A DNA stretch of 64,000 nt from an uncultured Cellulosilyticum sp. (GCA_934725855.1 CAKVCL010000006.1:78638-142637), one strand, 5' to 3'; positions 55,545-64,000 are shown, numbered from the stretch's first letter. Notes: generated by a model from the sequence alone, not told the origin. A program made the numbers and translations.

Positions 55545-56657
55545 TTAAACTAGCTTATGTCCACATTCACTACAGAATTTCATTCCCTCCACAGCTTTAG
55601 CACCACATTCTGGGCAGAATTTTGCTTTTGGTTTAACCGTCTCTAACTTAGTGCCACATTCTGGGCAGAACTTACTTCCTGAACTAATAGTCACCTGACA
55701 GTTTGGACAGCTTACACCTTGCCCTTCATGACTTGCAGTTTGGTTCATTCCAGACTGATTGGTCTCGGCATGAGCTGATGTTTGATTCATTTGTTGAAGT
55801 CCATTATTGAACATGCCTGCCATCTGCATACCCATTCCCATACCCATGCCACTTTGCATCATAGCATTAATGCCACTATTGCTTGCGGATTTGTCCATAA
55901 TCTCTAATTGTTTTAGGATTTGAATTTTACTAAGCTTGTCATTTCCAACACTACCTAAAATGTTCATGCTGGTTAATTCTTTTAAGTTCTTTTCAATTTC
56001 TTCTGGAAGCCCAATATTACCAATTGTAAATTGTGCAATACCTAGTCCTAAATCCCCAAATGGCTTACCTAAAGTTTCTTTTAAAGCCTCTCCTAATTCA
56101 TTATAGTTAGAAGCAATCTGAGTAACGGTTAAATTCAAACTTCCAATAATATCTGAGAACTGTGTAAGAATAAAGCTTCTAAGTTGTGCCGTCACATCCT
56201 CTAGACGATATCTAGCTTTTGTCCCCACTACATTGGTTAGAAATAAAACGGGATTCTCCACTTTAAATGCATAACTGCCGTGTGCTCTCACCTGTACTTG
56301 ACCAAATTGGCTATCTGGAATCCATACAGGATTTGCTGTTCCCCATTTATTTTCTAAAAACTCTTTCATATTAATAAAGTACACATCAGACTTAAAAGGT
56401 GATTTAAAACCATATCCCCAGCTTTTTAAGTCTGATAAAATAGGTAAATTAGCGGTTTCAAGCTTATACATTCCTGGTCCAAACACATCCGCAATCTGCC
56501 CTTTATCAACAAACACAGCCACTTGCCCTTGCCTCACCGTCAACTGCGCACCATTTTGTATTTCTTGATCCTCCATTGGAAACCTATAAGCTAATGTGTC
56601 ATTACTTTCATCTATCCACTGAATAATATCTAAGAGCTGCTTTTTAAAAAATCCCAT
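55545..56657 (-). CDS. SPFH/band-7-like protein with C-terminal zinc ribbons (YdjI-type)
   Basis: 370 residues. The SPFH-like domain occupies about 1-250 (VRQGQVAVFVDKGQI, FGPGMYKL, RLEDVTAQLRSFI). A Met/Gly/Gln-rich stretch (about 268-315) leads to three zinc-ribbon motifs, CPNC...CPEC, CPECG and CSECG. No transmembrane helix is visible, so membrane contact would be peripheral. YdjI relatives work with phage-shock-like membrane-stress proteins; none is adjacent here. Confidence 0.85.
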   Translation of the reverse strand: MGFFKKQLLDIIQWIDESNDTLAYRFPMEDQEIQNGAQLTVRQGQVAVFVDKGQIADVFGPGMYKLETANLPILSDLKSWGYGFKSPFKSDVYFINMKEFLENKWGTANPVWIPDSQFGQVQVRAHGSYAFKVENPVLFLTNVVGTKARYRLEDVTAQLRSFILTQFSDIIGSLNLTVTQIASNYNELGEALKETLGKPFGDLGLGIAQFTIGNIGLPEEIEKNLKELTSMNILGSVGNDKLSKIQILKQLEIMDKSASNSGINAMMQSGMGMGMGMQMAGMFNNGLQQMNQTSAHAETNQSGMNQTASHEGQGVSCPNCQVTISSGSKFCPECGTKLETVKPKAKFCPECGAKAVEGMKFCSECGHKLV

Positions 56658-56706
56658 CTACCATTCCTCCCAATCGGTTACCCGTTTTCTACTTAATCAT
56701 TAATAG

Positions 56707-57939
56707 TTAAAACGCCCATTCTCCATTTCTTAATACCCAAAAACATTCTCCATTCTCTGTTGTTGCTTCAATGCAAAGCTTGCTGCTTCCAACCATAAAA
56801 TCCACATGGGCAATAGAGACATTTCCACCCTCTGCTTCTAATTCTTCATCACTCATCGTAACGCCTCCCTCAAGATTCGTTGGATAACAACTACCAATAG
56901 CAAAATGACAAGATGCATTTTCATCAAATAACGTATTATAAAACAACGTATTCGTTTTAGAAATCGGTGAACTATGTGGCACAATAGCCACTTCTCCTAA
57001 ATACGCCGTTCCTTTGTCCGTCCCTATCAGTTCTCTTAAAATGTCTTCCCCTACCGCCGCTTTAAAACTTACAATTTTCCCATCTTTAAATTCAAAAGAA
57101 AAATCATCAATTAGGTTGCCACCATAAACTAGAGGTTTAGTGGCTTTTAATGTACCATTAACCCCATACTTATGTGGCAGTGTAAACACTTCTTCTGTTG
57201 GCATATTCGCCACAAAATACGTTCCTTTGGTACTATATTCACCACCGCCTTCCCATTTATGTGCTTTAGGAAGTTCTACATAAAGGTCTGTTCCTGGTGC
57301 TGTATAGTGTAAGGTTTTAATCTTTTTGTCATTTAAGACTTTGCACTTGTCTGCTAAATAATCTGTGTGTAATCTCCATGCTTCTACTGGATTTCCTTCA
57401 CCTATTCGTGTTGCCAAAAAGATTTTCTCCCATAGCTTTTCTTTTGCCTCTTTGGTGTCCTTGCACTCTGGAAACACCTTCTTACTCCAACTGTCTGTTG
57501 GGATAGAAACAACACACCAACAAACTTCTGAGTTGCTAATGGCTTTTTTGAAGCTTATTAATCCCTTGCCTGAAGCTTTTTGTGTGGCAGCAATCTTACT
57601 TGCAGGAATATCTTTTAATAAATCTGGATTAGCTGCACTAATACTAATAAATGCCGCATTTTGAGCAACATATCCCTCGTACTTCGCAGTTTCCCACGTT
57701 GGATAGTCGGCTAATGTTTCTTCTGAAGCATATTCATAAGTCATTTTGCCAATCTGTTCATCACTAAATTCCACATACACTCTTTTTGCCCCAATTTCAT
57801 AAGCTGATTTTGTCATAAGTCTTGCAAAGTAAGCCCCTTCTATTGGTGTACGAATCACTACAATTTGATTGGGCTGAGCATTAACGCCAACCTCTACAAC
57901 AAGTTTTGCATACTGATTAAGCTTTTCTTCAAAAGTCAT
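56707..57939 (-). CDS. M29-family aminopeptidase
   Basis: 410-residue metallo-aminopeptidase (PepS/AmpS type). MPTEEVFTLPH, LGEVAIV, DENASCHFAIG and SIAHVDFMVG carry the metal-binding Glu, His and Asp residues of the family. Likely cleaves N-terminal amino acids from peptides imported by systems like the opp operon a few kb away, although the two are not co-transcribed. Confidence 0.92.
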   Translation of the reverse strand: MTFEEKLNQYAKLVVEVGVNAQPNQIVVIRTPIEGAYFARLMTKSAYEIGAKRVYVEFSDEQIGKMTYEYASEETLADYPTWETAKYEGYVAQNAAFISISAANPDLLKDIPASKIAATQKASGKGLISFKKAISNSEVCWCVVSIPTDSWSKKVFPECKDTKEAKEKLWEKIFLATRIGEGNPVEAWRLHTDYLADKCKVLNDKKIKTLHYTAPGTDLYVELPKAHKWEGGGEYSTKGTYFVANMPTEEVFTLPHKYGVNGTLKATKPLVYGGNLIDDFSFEFKDGKIVSFKAAVGEDILRELIGTDKGTAYLGEVAIVPHSSPISKTNTLFYNTLFDENASCHFAIGSCYPTNLEGGVTMSDEELEAEGGNVSIAHVDFMVGSSKLCIEATTENGECFWVLRNGEWAF

Positions 57940-57951
57940 GATTTTTCTCCT

Positions 57952-58134
57952 CTACTTGGTAATAAATTGATTATGTTCTGGCTCATAAACATAGCCTATT
58001 GCTAAAAGCTGCATTTTTAGCTCCTCTTCATCTTTGTTATATGTTTTACAAAGTTCTTCTAAATTAACTGCTTCATCTCTCAGTTTCATGTTGACTATGC
58101 TTAGTAGCATGTATGGATCTTTTTTGTTTAACAT
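57952..58134 (-). CDS. DUF4250-family protein
   Basis: 60 residues. DPYMLLSIVNMKLRDE, LEELCKTYNKDEEEL and YVYEPEHNQFI match the DUF4250 pattern. Function unknown; the EELCKTYNKDEEEL stretch looks like a small helix-turn-helix. It lies 12 bp upstream of the aminopeptidase gene on the same strand, so the two are probably co-expressed. Confidence 0.8.
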   Translation of the reverse strand: MLNKKDPYMLLSIVNMKLRDEAVNLEELCKTYNKDEEELKMQLLAIGYVYEPEHNQFITK

Positions 58135-58215
58135 ATTAATCTCCCTTTTAATTATATACTTTCTTTTGTCTTTATCCTATCACAAAATTCACTATAACAT
58201 GTGCATTTCTTATGT

Positions 58216-59658
58216 TTATCTTTTACTTCCAATTTTCATATAAGATTTCATCTTGCTACTAATATTATTAGGCTCTAGCATCATGGAATGAACTGGCAAC
58301 GTTACAATGACTTTAGTATATTCTCCCTCTTTACTTTCAATGCTCACTTTACCATTATGCTTTTCTACAATATTTTTAACCATCGTAAGACCAATCCCAC
58401 TGCCTTCATATTGCTCTCTACTTTTATCCCCTCGATACATTCGTTCAAAGACATACGGTAAATCCTCCTCTGCAATTCCTATTCCTGAATCTTGAACAAT
58501 CACCGTACACTCTTTATGATTTAAACTGGCTGTAATATGAATTTCTCCTTTATCTCCTGTAAACTTAAAGGCATTTGACAAGATATTCATCCAAAGCTGC
58601 TTTAAAGCATCCTTATCTGCTGATACCATCACGCGTTCTATTTCTGAGGTTTTCATATTGTAATTAATTTTCTTTTCTTTTGCCACTATCTTAAATGCAT
58701 CATATACCTCACCGATGCTTTCTTGCAAGCTAATCACTCTAAAGTTCATCTTAGATTCACTTTCTTCTACATTTTTTAATAAATCTAAGTTATTTAATAG
58801 CTTTCCAAATCGGACAACCTCTTTATAAAGTAAATTCATCTGTTCTTCATCAATGGGATAAATGCCATCAATCATTGCTTCTAAATTACTTTGTAAAATT
58901 TGTAGCGGTGTTCTGATCTCATGTGAAATATCGGATATAAGCTTCTTACGAATATTATCTTGTCTTTCTAATTTCTCACCTAAATAATTCATACTATGTC
59001 TTAACGTTTCTATTTCCTTAATCTTGCTTTTAAATAAATATCTCGCATTCAATTTTCCATCTGCTAACGCAATAGATGTCTTACTAATTCCATAAATATC
59101 ATAAGTAAATAGTCTAGAAACATATAATCCTGCAAAAATAAACCACATTAAAATAACACTTGAACACCAAATTAAACTCACTTTAACATTGCTCTGAAAT
59201 TTTCTATCATTACTTGATAAAAGCTCAGAGGGGTAATAACCAATTCGAACATAACCTGCAATTTCTCCATTTTGCTTAAAATAAGGTCGCTCAACTTCTT
59301 GATATAATTTTTCATCTATCTTAATTGCTTTTTTGGATTCATTTCTAAGCTGGTCAAATAGATTCTCTTTATCCATCCCCCATAAATAATGTTTGTTTTG
59401 ATCTAGCACAGATACCGCTAAATTTCCCATGGGACTTTCTACTATAGAAGCCCTTACCACGTCATTATCAAAATCGCCTTCATCGTATGACTTCTGTACC
59501 AGTTCAACAATGGTATCTGATGCAGCATTCACATTAGCATTTACATAAGTATGAAAGTTCTTGTCAATTACTGAACTAACACTCATAGAAGTAAAAACCA
59601 CCATCATTAATCCAATACTTAAAAAAATTGTAAAGAGTTGTTTTCTAATGGAAATCAT
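58216..59658 (-). CDS. Sensor histidine kinase
   Basis: 480 residues. Two transmembrane helices (about 8-28 and 163-183) enclose an extracytoplasmic sensor of about 130 residues. A HAMP-like linker follows, then HisKA with SDISHEIRTPLQIL (phospho-His) and HATPase with N-box NILSNAFKFT, G1 DSGIGI and G2 GSGIGLTM. Overlaps the regulator gene by 4 bp (ATGA). Signal unknown. Confidence 0.93.
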   Translation of the reverse strand: MISIRKQLFTIFLSIGLMMVVFTSMSVSSVIDKNFHTYVNANVNAASDTIVELVQKSYDEGDFDNDVVRASIVESPMGNLAVSVLDQNKHYLWGMDKENLFDQLRNESKKAIKIDEKLYQEVERPYFKQNGEIAGYVRIGYYPSELLSSNDRKFQSNVKVSLIWCSSVILMWFIFAGLYVSRLFTYDIYGISKTSIALADGKLNARYLFKSKIKEIETLRHSMNYLGEKLERQDNIRKKLISDISHEIRTPLQILQSNLEAMIDGIYPIDEEQMNLLYKEVVRFGKLLNNLDLLKNVEESESKMNFRVISLQESIGEVYDAFKIVAKEKKINYNMKTSEIERVMVSADKDALKQLWMNILSNAFKFTGDKGEIHITASLNHKECTVIVQDSGIGIAEEDLPYVFERMYRGDKSREQYEGSGIGLTMVKNIVEKHNGKVSIESKEGEYTKVIVTLPVHSMMLEPNNISSKMKSYMKIGSKR

Positions 59659-60344
59659 TCTTGATAATCTCCTTCAAATTTATAACCAACTCCAGTAACT
59701 GTTTTGATATAACGTGGGTTCTTTGTATCTTCTTCAATTTTCTTTCTTAAATTCTTAATATGCACATCAATCGTTCGATCAAATCCATCAAAGTCGATTC
59801 CCATAACAGCTTCTATCAGTTGATCCCTACTAAATACTCTACCTGGTGCTAATGCAAGTTGATACAATAAATCAAATTCATTTGGAGTCAAGGAAATTTC
59901 GTGATTATTAATTTGAACCATACGCTCTTCAAGGTAAATTTTAAATCTTCCTTTATCAAAAATTAAGACATCCTTATTATTTTCCCTTTGTTTTCTTGTA
60001 TCTAAAGCTTTCACTCTGGCTACGACTTCTCTTGGGCTTACTGGCTTAACTAAATACTCATCCGCTCCGATATTAAATCCCTCGATTTTATGATCCAAGG
60101 TTCCTTTCGCTGTAATCATAAAAATATACGTATTAGAAATCTGACGCATTTCTTTACAAATTTCTTCTCCTTGAATATCTGGAAGCATTAAATCTAATAA
60201 AACAATGTCTATTTTATTATGATAAAAGCACTCAAGTCCTGTTTTTCCATCGTAACAAGTAAATACCTTATACCCTTCTTTTTCAAGATATTTGCTCATA
60301 ATATCTGCTACTCTTTCTTCATCTTCAATAACTAGTATGTTCAT
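59655..60344 (-). CDS. OmpR-family response regulator
   Basis: 229 residues from the ATG at 60344, which follows GAGGTGACC; the GTG at 60353 is part of that site. Receiver: MNILVIEDEE, phospho-Asp in VLLDLMLPDI, Lys in LVKPVS. DNA-binding domain ends YIKTVTGVGYKF. Partner of the downstream kinase. No operator recognised. Confidence 0.93.
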   Translation of the reverse strand: MNILVIEDEERVADIMSKYLEKEGYKVFTCYDGKTGLECFYHNKIDIVLLDLMLPDIQGEEICKEMRQISNTYIFMITAKGTLDHKIEGFNIGADEYLVKPVSPREVVARVKALDTRKQRENNKDVLIFDKGRFKIYLEERMVQINNHEISLTPNEFDLLYQLALAPGRVFSRDQLIEAVMGIDFDGFDRTIDVHIKNLRKKIEEDTKNPRYIKTVTGVGYKFEGDYQE

Positions 60345-60530
60345 AGTGGTCACCTCTCTATTTTTCAGTATAACGCTACTTACTGTTTCTATTTTGCCTA
60401 TTATAAATCATCCATATGAAGAAATTTAAAAGCATTTTATATTTCTATTTCAAACTTCTTTTAATTATTGCCAATTTTAGTCTTTTACTTTACAATAGTA
60501 AATATATTCTGCTAAAGGGGGCACATAATA

Positions 60531-60749
60531 ATGAAATATACGTTTAATGACAAAACACAACTTCTTCATTTTATTTGCAACGAAATTATTACAACCGCTG
60601 AAGCAACTGAACTTTTAGGTTGTTCTAGACAATATCTAGACGAATTAGTAAGCAAAGGAAAAATCACCCCCATAAAGACCATCAATCGCGTTAGACTTTA
60701 TTGGAAAAACGATATTATGGATCTCTTAGAAAGACGACATACTAGTTAA
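60531..60749 (+). CDS. Small helix-turn-helix protein
   Basis: 72 residues. TAEATELLGCSRQYLDELVSKGKITPIKT is a MerR/excisionase-type (HTH_17) DNA-binding unit, followed by RLYWKNDIMDLLERR. AAAGGGGGC precedes the ATG. Excisionases suggest mobile elements, but no integrase or phage gene is near; it is more likely a small regulator. It faces the FtsH-like gene across a terminator. Confidence 0.7.
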   Translation: MKYTFNDKTQLLHFICNEIITTAEATELLGCSRQYLDELVSKGKITPIKTINRVRLYWKNDIMDLLERRHTS

Positions 60750-60768
60750 TGTAATTTATAGGCAGAAA

Positions 60769-60804
60769 AAATAGCTAGCTTCTATACAAAGAAGCTAGCT
60801 ATTT
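60769..60804. terminator. Bidirectional terminator overlapping the ftsH-like stop codon
   Basis: 14-bp stem AAATAGCTAGCTTC / GAAGCTAGCTATTT with loop TATACAAA. The right arm codes for the last residues (EIASFF) of the FtsH-like protein, so the stem is partly coding. Confidence 0.88.
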
Positions 60805-62527
60805 CTCTTTCATTCAATGTTTCTTTTACCAGCAATCGTTCAGCAATATTTCTCAAAATATTTTCATGATCTAATAAAATATTTTTCGTTTCCTCATAAA
60901 AGCTTTTCATATACTCTTGGCTAAGCTGTAACCATTTTTCACTTTCAAATGTATCCTTTCCTGTTAAAACATTCATATTGATCAGTCCCATTTCTTCATC
61001 CATTCCATATTTGAGGATAAAAGCTCTTAAATCACCACTTGCCTTTTCAATATCATTGCTAGCTCCTGTTGTAATATAGTCTTTACCAAAAATAATTTCT
61101 TCCGCTGCTCTACCCGCTAAACTAATCTTAATTCTAGCGATTAATTCCTTACGGTTTAAATAAAATTTATCTTTAGGAATATTCATGCTAAACCCACCCG
61201 CGCCTTTAGTACTTGGAATAATGGTTACCTTTGTCACACTATTATCCGGTGCTAAAAGCTTTGTGACTATTGCATGACCTGCTTCATGATATGCTGTAAT
61301 CTCACGATCTAACTGACTAATATGACTTCTATCTTTCTTTTCTTTCCCAGCAATAATCGTATAAAATGCCGTTTCAAGATGCCTATTGTTAATCACCGTG
61401 TCATTTTGATTAGCTGCTTCAATTGCTGCCTCATTAATCAGATTTTCTAACATTGCCCCCGTAAATAGTACGGTCTGCTTCGCAAGTTCATAGCTGTCTA
61501 CTTCATCAGCAATTGGTCTATTTTTAAAATATAACTCAATAATAGCTTCCCTTGCCTTTAAATCAGGATAACCAATCTCTATATGTCTATCAAATCGACC
61601 TGGTCTAAGAAGAGCTTCATCCAGTGTATCCAGACGATTTGTTGCTGCAATAACTACTATTCCTTCTTTGCCTTTAAACCCTGACATTTCCGTCAATAAG
61701 GCATTAAGCGTCTGATCCTTTTCATCATTTCCCTGAAATGCTCCTTGACTTCTTTTCTTCCCAATGGCATCAATCTCATCTATAAAAATAACCGCTTTTT
61801 CATGTTTATGAGCTTCTTTAAAAAGTTCTCTTACGCGACTAGCTCCCACACCTACATATAATTGTATAAAGTCTGAACCACTTACAGAAAAAAATGGTAC
61901 ATTAGCTTCCTTAGCAATAGCCTTTGCCATAAGTGTCTTTCCTGTACCTGGTGGTCCGTAAAGCATAATTCCTTTTGGCATCTTAGCACCTAGTTTATTA
62001 TATTTCTCAGGCATTTTAATAAAATCAATGATGTCTTTCACTTGTTCTTTTGCTTCAATATTGCCGGCAATATGATTAAAATCTACTTTTAATTCCTTAG
62101 CTTCTACCATTGTACTTCCTAAACTCATTTTTCCATTTCTGCCACTACTTTTCTTTACTTGATAAAAAATTAATCCGCCTATTCCAACTAAAAAAATTGA
62201 GCTTATTATGGTCTGAAGTAGAGAAAGAGACTCTACCTGTTCAATAACTTTTACATTATTTATAAGTAGTAGCTCTTTAAAATCCTCTTTACGTGGATTA
62301 TCTGTTTTATATTTTTTCCCAGTTCCTTTTTCTTCAAACTGAATCATTGCACCGTCATTAATACGTACTTCTTTTATTTCACCTTTATTTAATAAATCAA
62401 CAAATTGAAGATAGCTTACTTCGCTAATTGACTCTTTATTGCTTATCCATAATGCACCTATTATCACTACTACAACTATTGCTATGATTATACAGTGTTT
62501 CATAAATCTCTTACTTGGTTTATTCAA
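60782..62527 (-). CDS. FtsH-like AAA+ zinc metalloprotease
   Basis: Membrane-bound ATP-dependent protease that degrades membrane and regulatory proteins. 581 residues. Two transmembrane helices (about 10-27 and 106-123) flank a periplasmic-type FtsH_ext domain. AAA+: Walker A GPPGTGKT (191-198), Walker [22 protein letters not shown]. The zinc site is HEAGH (414-418). The pore loop reads YVGVG, where most FtsH proteins have FVGVG. The start is TTG, eight bases after AAGGGGG. The short C-terminus and Tyr suggest an accessory paralogue; the main ftsH is probably elsewhere. Confidence 0.9.
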   Translation of the reverse strand: MNKPSKRFMKHCIIIAIVVVVIIGALWISNKESISEVSYLQFVDLLNKGEIKEVRINDGAMIQFEEKGTGKKYKTDNPRKEDFKELLLINNVKVIEQVESLSLLQTIISSIFLVGIGGLIFYQVKKSSGRNGKMSLGSTMVEAKELKVDFNHIAGNIEAKEQVKDIIDFIKMPEKYNKLGAKMPKGIMLYGPPGTGKTLMAKAIAKEANVPFFSVSGSDFIQLYVGVGASRVRELFKEAHKHEKAVIFIDEIDAIGKKRSQGAFQGNDEKDQTLNALLTEMSGFKGKEGIVVIAATNRLDTLDEALLRPGRFDRHIEIGYPDLKAREAIIELYFKNRPIADEVDSYELAKQTVLFTGAMLENLINEAAIEAANQNDTVINNRHLETAFYTIIAGKEKKDRSHISQLDREITAYHEAGHAIVTKLLAPDNSVTKVTIIPSTKGAGGFSMNIPKDKFYLNRKELIARIKISLAGRAAEEIIFGKDYITTGASNDIEKASGDLRAFILKYGMDEEMGLINMNVLTGKDTFESEKWLQLSQEYMKSFYEETKNILLDHENILRNIAERLLVKETLNEREIASFFV

Positions 62528-62848
62528 ATGACTTTCCCCCTTTTAAGGCCACTCCCCTTAATTGGTGGCTGTAACTGCATTATATCTTACCTATAGCCTT
62601 AATACATTAGGAATCGTTTGGAAACTCATTGAAGTTTTTTATTTAACATTTTTTGCCAAAAAAATCGGAGAAAGACGTCGGGTCTAAATATATCACCCGC
62701 AATTTCAAGCATTATTAATGCAACAAAACCGTTGAGTATCAATCGCTCAACGGATTCTTATTCTCTCTATATTTTTGATCAAAGTTGTGATTTTACCACA
62801 CTTTTTCCACACTTAATGCATTTTTATTTTATTTAACATTATTTAAAA
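62528..62848. other. Noncoding stretch upstream of the ftsH-like gene
   Basis: 321 bp, AT-rich. It contains the hairpin at 62729-62753 and otherwise no ORF or recognisable RNA. The ftsH-like promoter should lie here but I could not pick it out. Confidence 0.5.
62729..62753 (-). terminator. Probable terminator of the membrane-protein ORF
   Basis: CCGTTGAG/CTCAACGG stem, 9-base loop, followed on the minus strand by TTTTG. About 95 bp downstream of the ORF ending at 62849. Confidence 0.5.
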
Positions 62849-63364
62849 TCACTTAGGCATATGGGTAATATCTATTACTGTAATAATTGAAGTTATAGTT
62901 AAGCAAAGAATAAATATGGCTATTACAAACATAATGATTAAAAATCGTTTTGTTCTTTTCTCATCTCGTTCAGTAAATTGCTTGATTTTGCAAAAGGGAC
63001 TAAATGATAATAGTAAAACTTGCTGAATTGCTTCAAATATCGTATTAAAACTAACAACAAATTTACTTTTATATCCTTTGTCAACTCTAATCATCTTAAC
63101 TTTACTTCTGCCAGCATCTTCAACCTTATACAATCTAAAAATGAAGAATCCAGATACTACTGCCATAATCATCATCCCAATAAAGATACTGCCAACTAGA
63201 ATAACGCCATCTTCGGATCTCACTAGTACATCATATCCAAATAGCCTATACATTTGTGACCGGCAAATAATAATACTACTATTTTGGCAAATAATAATGG
63301 CGAATATTTTCCAATTATAGTTAATAGGATGGCGTAGCGTATCATTGATATTGAGGGTAGACAT
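62849..63364 (-). CDS. Uncharacterised membrane protein, start uncertain
   Basis: Up to 171 residues. Two clear membrane segments (about 55-77 and 142-165) enclose a basic cytoplasmic loop with KVKMIRVDKGYKSKF and FTERDEKRTKRF. The first ~37 residues lie in the repetitive, structured DNA upstream and have no ribosome site, so translation may begin at Met38 (63253) or later. It may be the C-terminal piece of a gene damaged by the neighbouring rearranged DNA. No family recognised. Confidence 0.45.
   Translation of the reverse strand: MSTLNINDTLRHPINYNWKIFAIIICQNSSIIICRSQMYRLFGYDVLVRSEDGVILVGSIFIGMMIMAVVSGFFIFRLYKVEDAGRSKVKMIRVDKGYKSKFVVSFNTIFEAIQQVLLLSFSPFCKIKQFTERDEKRTKRFLIIMFVIAIFILCLTITSIITVIDITHMPK
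63262..63298. repeat. 13-bp direct repeat
   Basis: GGCAAATAATAAT occurs at 63262-63274 and again at 63286-63298, 24 bp apart, inside the 5' part of the uncertain membrane-protein ORF. A related GGCAAATAAGAT occurs on the opposite strand near 63480. Confidence 0.7.
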
Positions 63365-63430
63365 GATAGCCTATATCGGCTTAGCCCTTGTATATCAAGG
63401 TGGCTATTAAGGGCTCAAAATCATGTCTAC
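63355..63430. repeat. Nested inverted repeat, possible mobile-element end
   Basis: GTAGACATGAT (63355-63365) and ATCATGTCTAC (63420-63430) are perfect complements 54 bp apart. Inside, AGCCCTT and AAGGGCT form a second arm, and shorter TAGCC/GGCTA pairs a third. This dense nesting is typical of the subterminal hairpins of transposable elements or a folded RNA. Confidence 0.6.
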
Positions 63431-63665
63431 GGAGGCTCAATGTCAATGACATCCGGAATAACTTAGGAATCTTATTTGCCAAAATCTAAGGAAATGAACT
63501 TGCCGGTAACAACATTAACGCTTCATACTTAAGAAGTATATATTTAAACATGTTATTGTCTCCATTTTATCGTATATACTCTTATTATTGGTCATGCTAG
63601 CATAATTTATTTACAAAATTAGTTATAAATTTTAGGTATACTAAATTCGAACATTTCTATATTGA
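63365..63665. other. Noncoding stretch with decayed coding look
   Basis: Apart from the inverted repeat, one minus-strand frame reads MFKYILLKYEALMLLPASS (from 63551), a stop, then ILANKIPKLFRMSLTLSL and a further stop, with GGAG before the first ATG. It may be a broken gene or mere chance; no family recognised. Confidence 0.4.
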
Positions 63666-63821
63666 TTACATATCACAACATATTCCAATATTATAGATGC
63701 AGTTTTTACATTTGACAGGATGCATAGTATGATTCGTACAATTAAGTGGTTTAGGTTGTATTTGTTTAATGAGTCTGTTCATTTGTTCTTGTAGTTGTTG
63801 ATCTAAATTGTTTTGTTGCAT
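63666..63821 (-). CDS. 51-residue Cys-rich protein
   Basis: A helical, Gln-rich N-terminal half (MQQNNLDQQLQEQMNRL) is followed by a Cys/His-rich tail: Cys28, His31, His34, Cys38, Cys41, Cys48, Cys49, which could bind a metal. The ribosome site AGGAGGTGG is nearly perfect and lies nine bases before ATG, but it is inside a hairpin. No family recognised; spore-coat or DUF1540-type small cysteine proteins are the nearest idea. Confidence 0.7.
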   Translation of the reverse strand: MQQNNLDQQLQEQMNRLIKQIQPKPLNCTNHTMHPVKCKNCIYNIGICCDM

Positions 63822-63828
63822 AAAGAAA

Positions 63829-63854
63829 GACCACCTCCTATTTGGAGTATGGTC
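63829..63854 (-). promoter_or_regulatory. Hairpin covering the ribosome site of the Cys-rich ORF
   Basis: In the mRNA, GACCA pairs with TGGTC and CTCC with GGAG around a 5-base loop. The AGGAGGTGG site is in the 3' arm, so ribosome access should depend on melting or on a bound factor. Confidence 0.55.
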
Positions 63855-63951
63855 AAATAGATAATGTACTAATCTCTTATTTCTAAATAAATATTTTTAT
63901 AAATATATAATAATGAGCTTATATTTTCTTTAACACCACTTTACAAGAAAA

Positions 63952-64000
63952 CTATTGAACTAAATCTTTAAATTCATTGTCTTTTACAAGTTCTTCAAGG
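63952..64000 (-). CDS. C-terminal end of an ORF entering from the right edge
   Basis: A minus-strand frame ending in TAG reads LEELVKDNEFKDLVQ and is open to the window edge. Acidic and helical. Too short to identify. Confidence 0.4.
   Translation of the reverse strand, partial: LEELVKDNEFKDLVQ

Noticed and set aside
60531..60749. Excisionase as evidence of a prophage or integrative element
   Set aside because: No integrase, att-like repeat or phage gene is close; a stand-alone HTH_17 regulator is more likely.

Overview
The window looks like chromosome from a low-GC, spore-forming anaerobic Firmicute of the class Clostridia (Lachnospirales-like; a Cellulosilyticum-type organism would fit, but that is inference). 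The grounds are AT-rich DNA, strong AGGAGG-type ribosome sites, frequent GTG/TTG starts, a spoIIAA-spoIIAB-sigF sporulation operon, an alpha/beta-type SASP gene, a Clostridia-type single-chain PurL and DUF4250. Most of the content is core chromosome. I saw no prophage, CRISPR array, complete insertion sequence, rRNA or tRNA.

Layout. 1-7 kb: cell-envelope genes (partial N-acetylmuramoyl-alanine amidase, HD protein, LysM/G5/M23 peptidase, secreted SGNH hydrolase, TIM-barrel protein). 7-11.9 kb: polysaccharide deacetylase, nitroreductase, methionine aminopeptidase with a SEC-C zinc motif, DHH phosphoesterase, zinc-ribbon protein, potassium channel. 11.9-16.6 kb: a tight polyamine operon, transcribed speA > speE > carboxy(nor)spermidine synthase > nspC. 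17-19.6 kb: glutamine-dependent NAD synthetase and a nicotinamidase-like hydrolase. 19.7-22 kb: flavodoxin remnant, secreted acidic/basic repeat protein with an odd 5' leader, aldo/keto reductase. 22-27.2 kb: response regulator > histidine kinase > [hairpin terminator] > ABC ATPase > FtsX-like permease. 27.3-30 kb: GHL10-type secreted hydrolase with three SH3 domains, and a MarR regulator.

30-39.7 kb: purine operon transcribed purL > purE > purC > purF > purM > purN > purD, preceded by a promoter and an inverted pair of PurBox-like sites. 40-43.2 kb: sporulation operon with an upstream zinc-ribbon/TPR membrane protein and a small ORF. 43.4-47.9 kb: CadC-like ArsR regulator, small membrane protein, TPR protein, SLC13/ArsB-type permease, fructose-bisphosphate aldolase. 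48.1 kb: an SASP gene of only 54 codons. 48.3-54.2 kb: oligopeptide ABC operon oppB > C > D > F > A. 54.5-58.1 kb: D-2-hydroxyacid dehydrogenase, SPFH/zinc-ribbon protein, M29 aminopeptidase, DUF4250. 58.2-60.4 kb: a second OmpR/histidine-kinase pair. 60.5-64 kb: small HTH protein, FtsH-like protease, an unknown membrane protein, a highly structured noncoding stretch and a 51-residue Cys-rich ORF whose ribosome site lies in a hairpin.

Most convergent gene pairs are separated by strong hairpins that appear to stop transcription from both sides, and several overlap the last codons of a gene. I found no clearly new multi-gene system. The best leads are small: the in-frame stop between the ribosome site and the start of the repeat protein (20.07 kb), the terminator inside the two-component/ABC operon (25.48 kb), the occluded ribosome site of the Cys-rich ORF (63.83 kb), the inverted-repeat region at 63.35-63.43 kb, and a polyamine operon that combines two aminopropyl routes.
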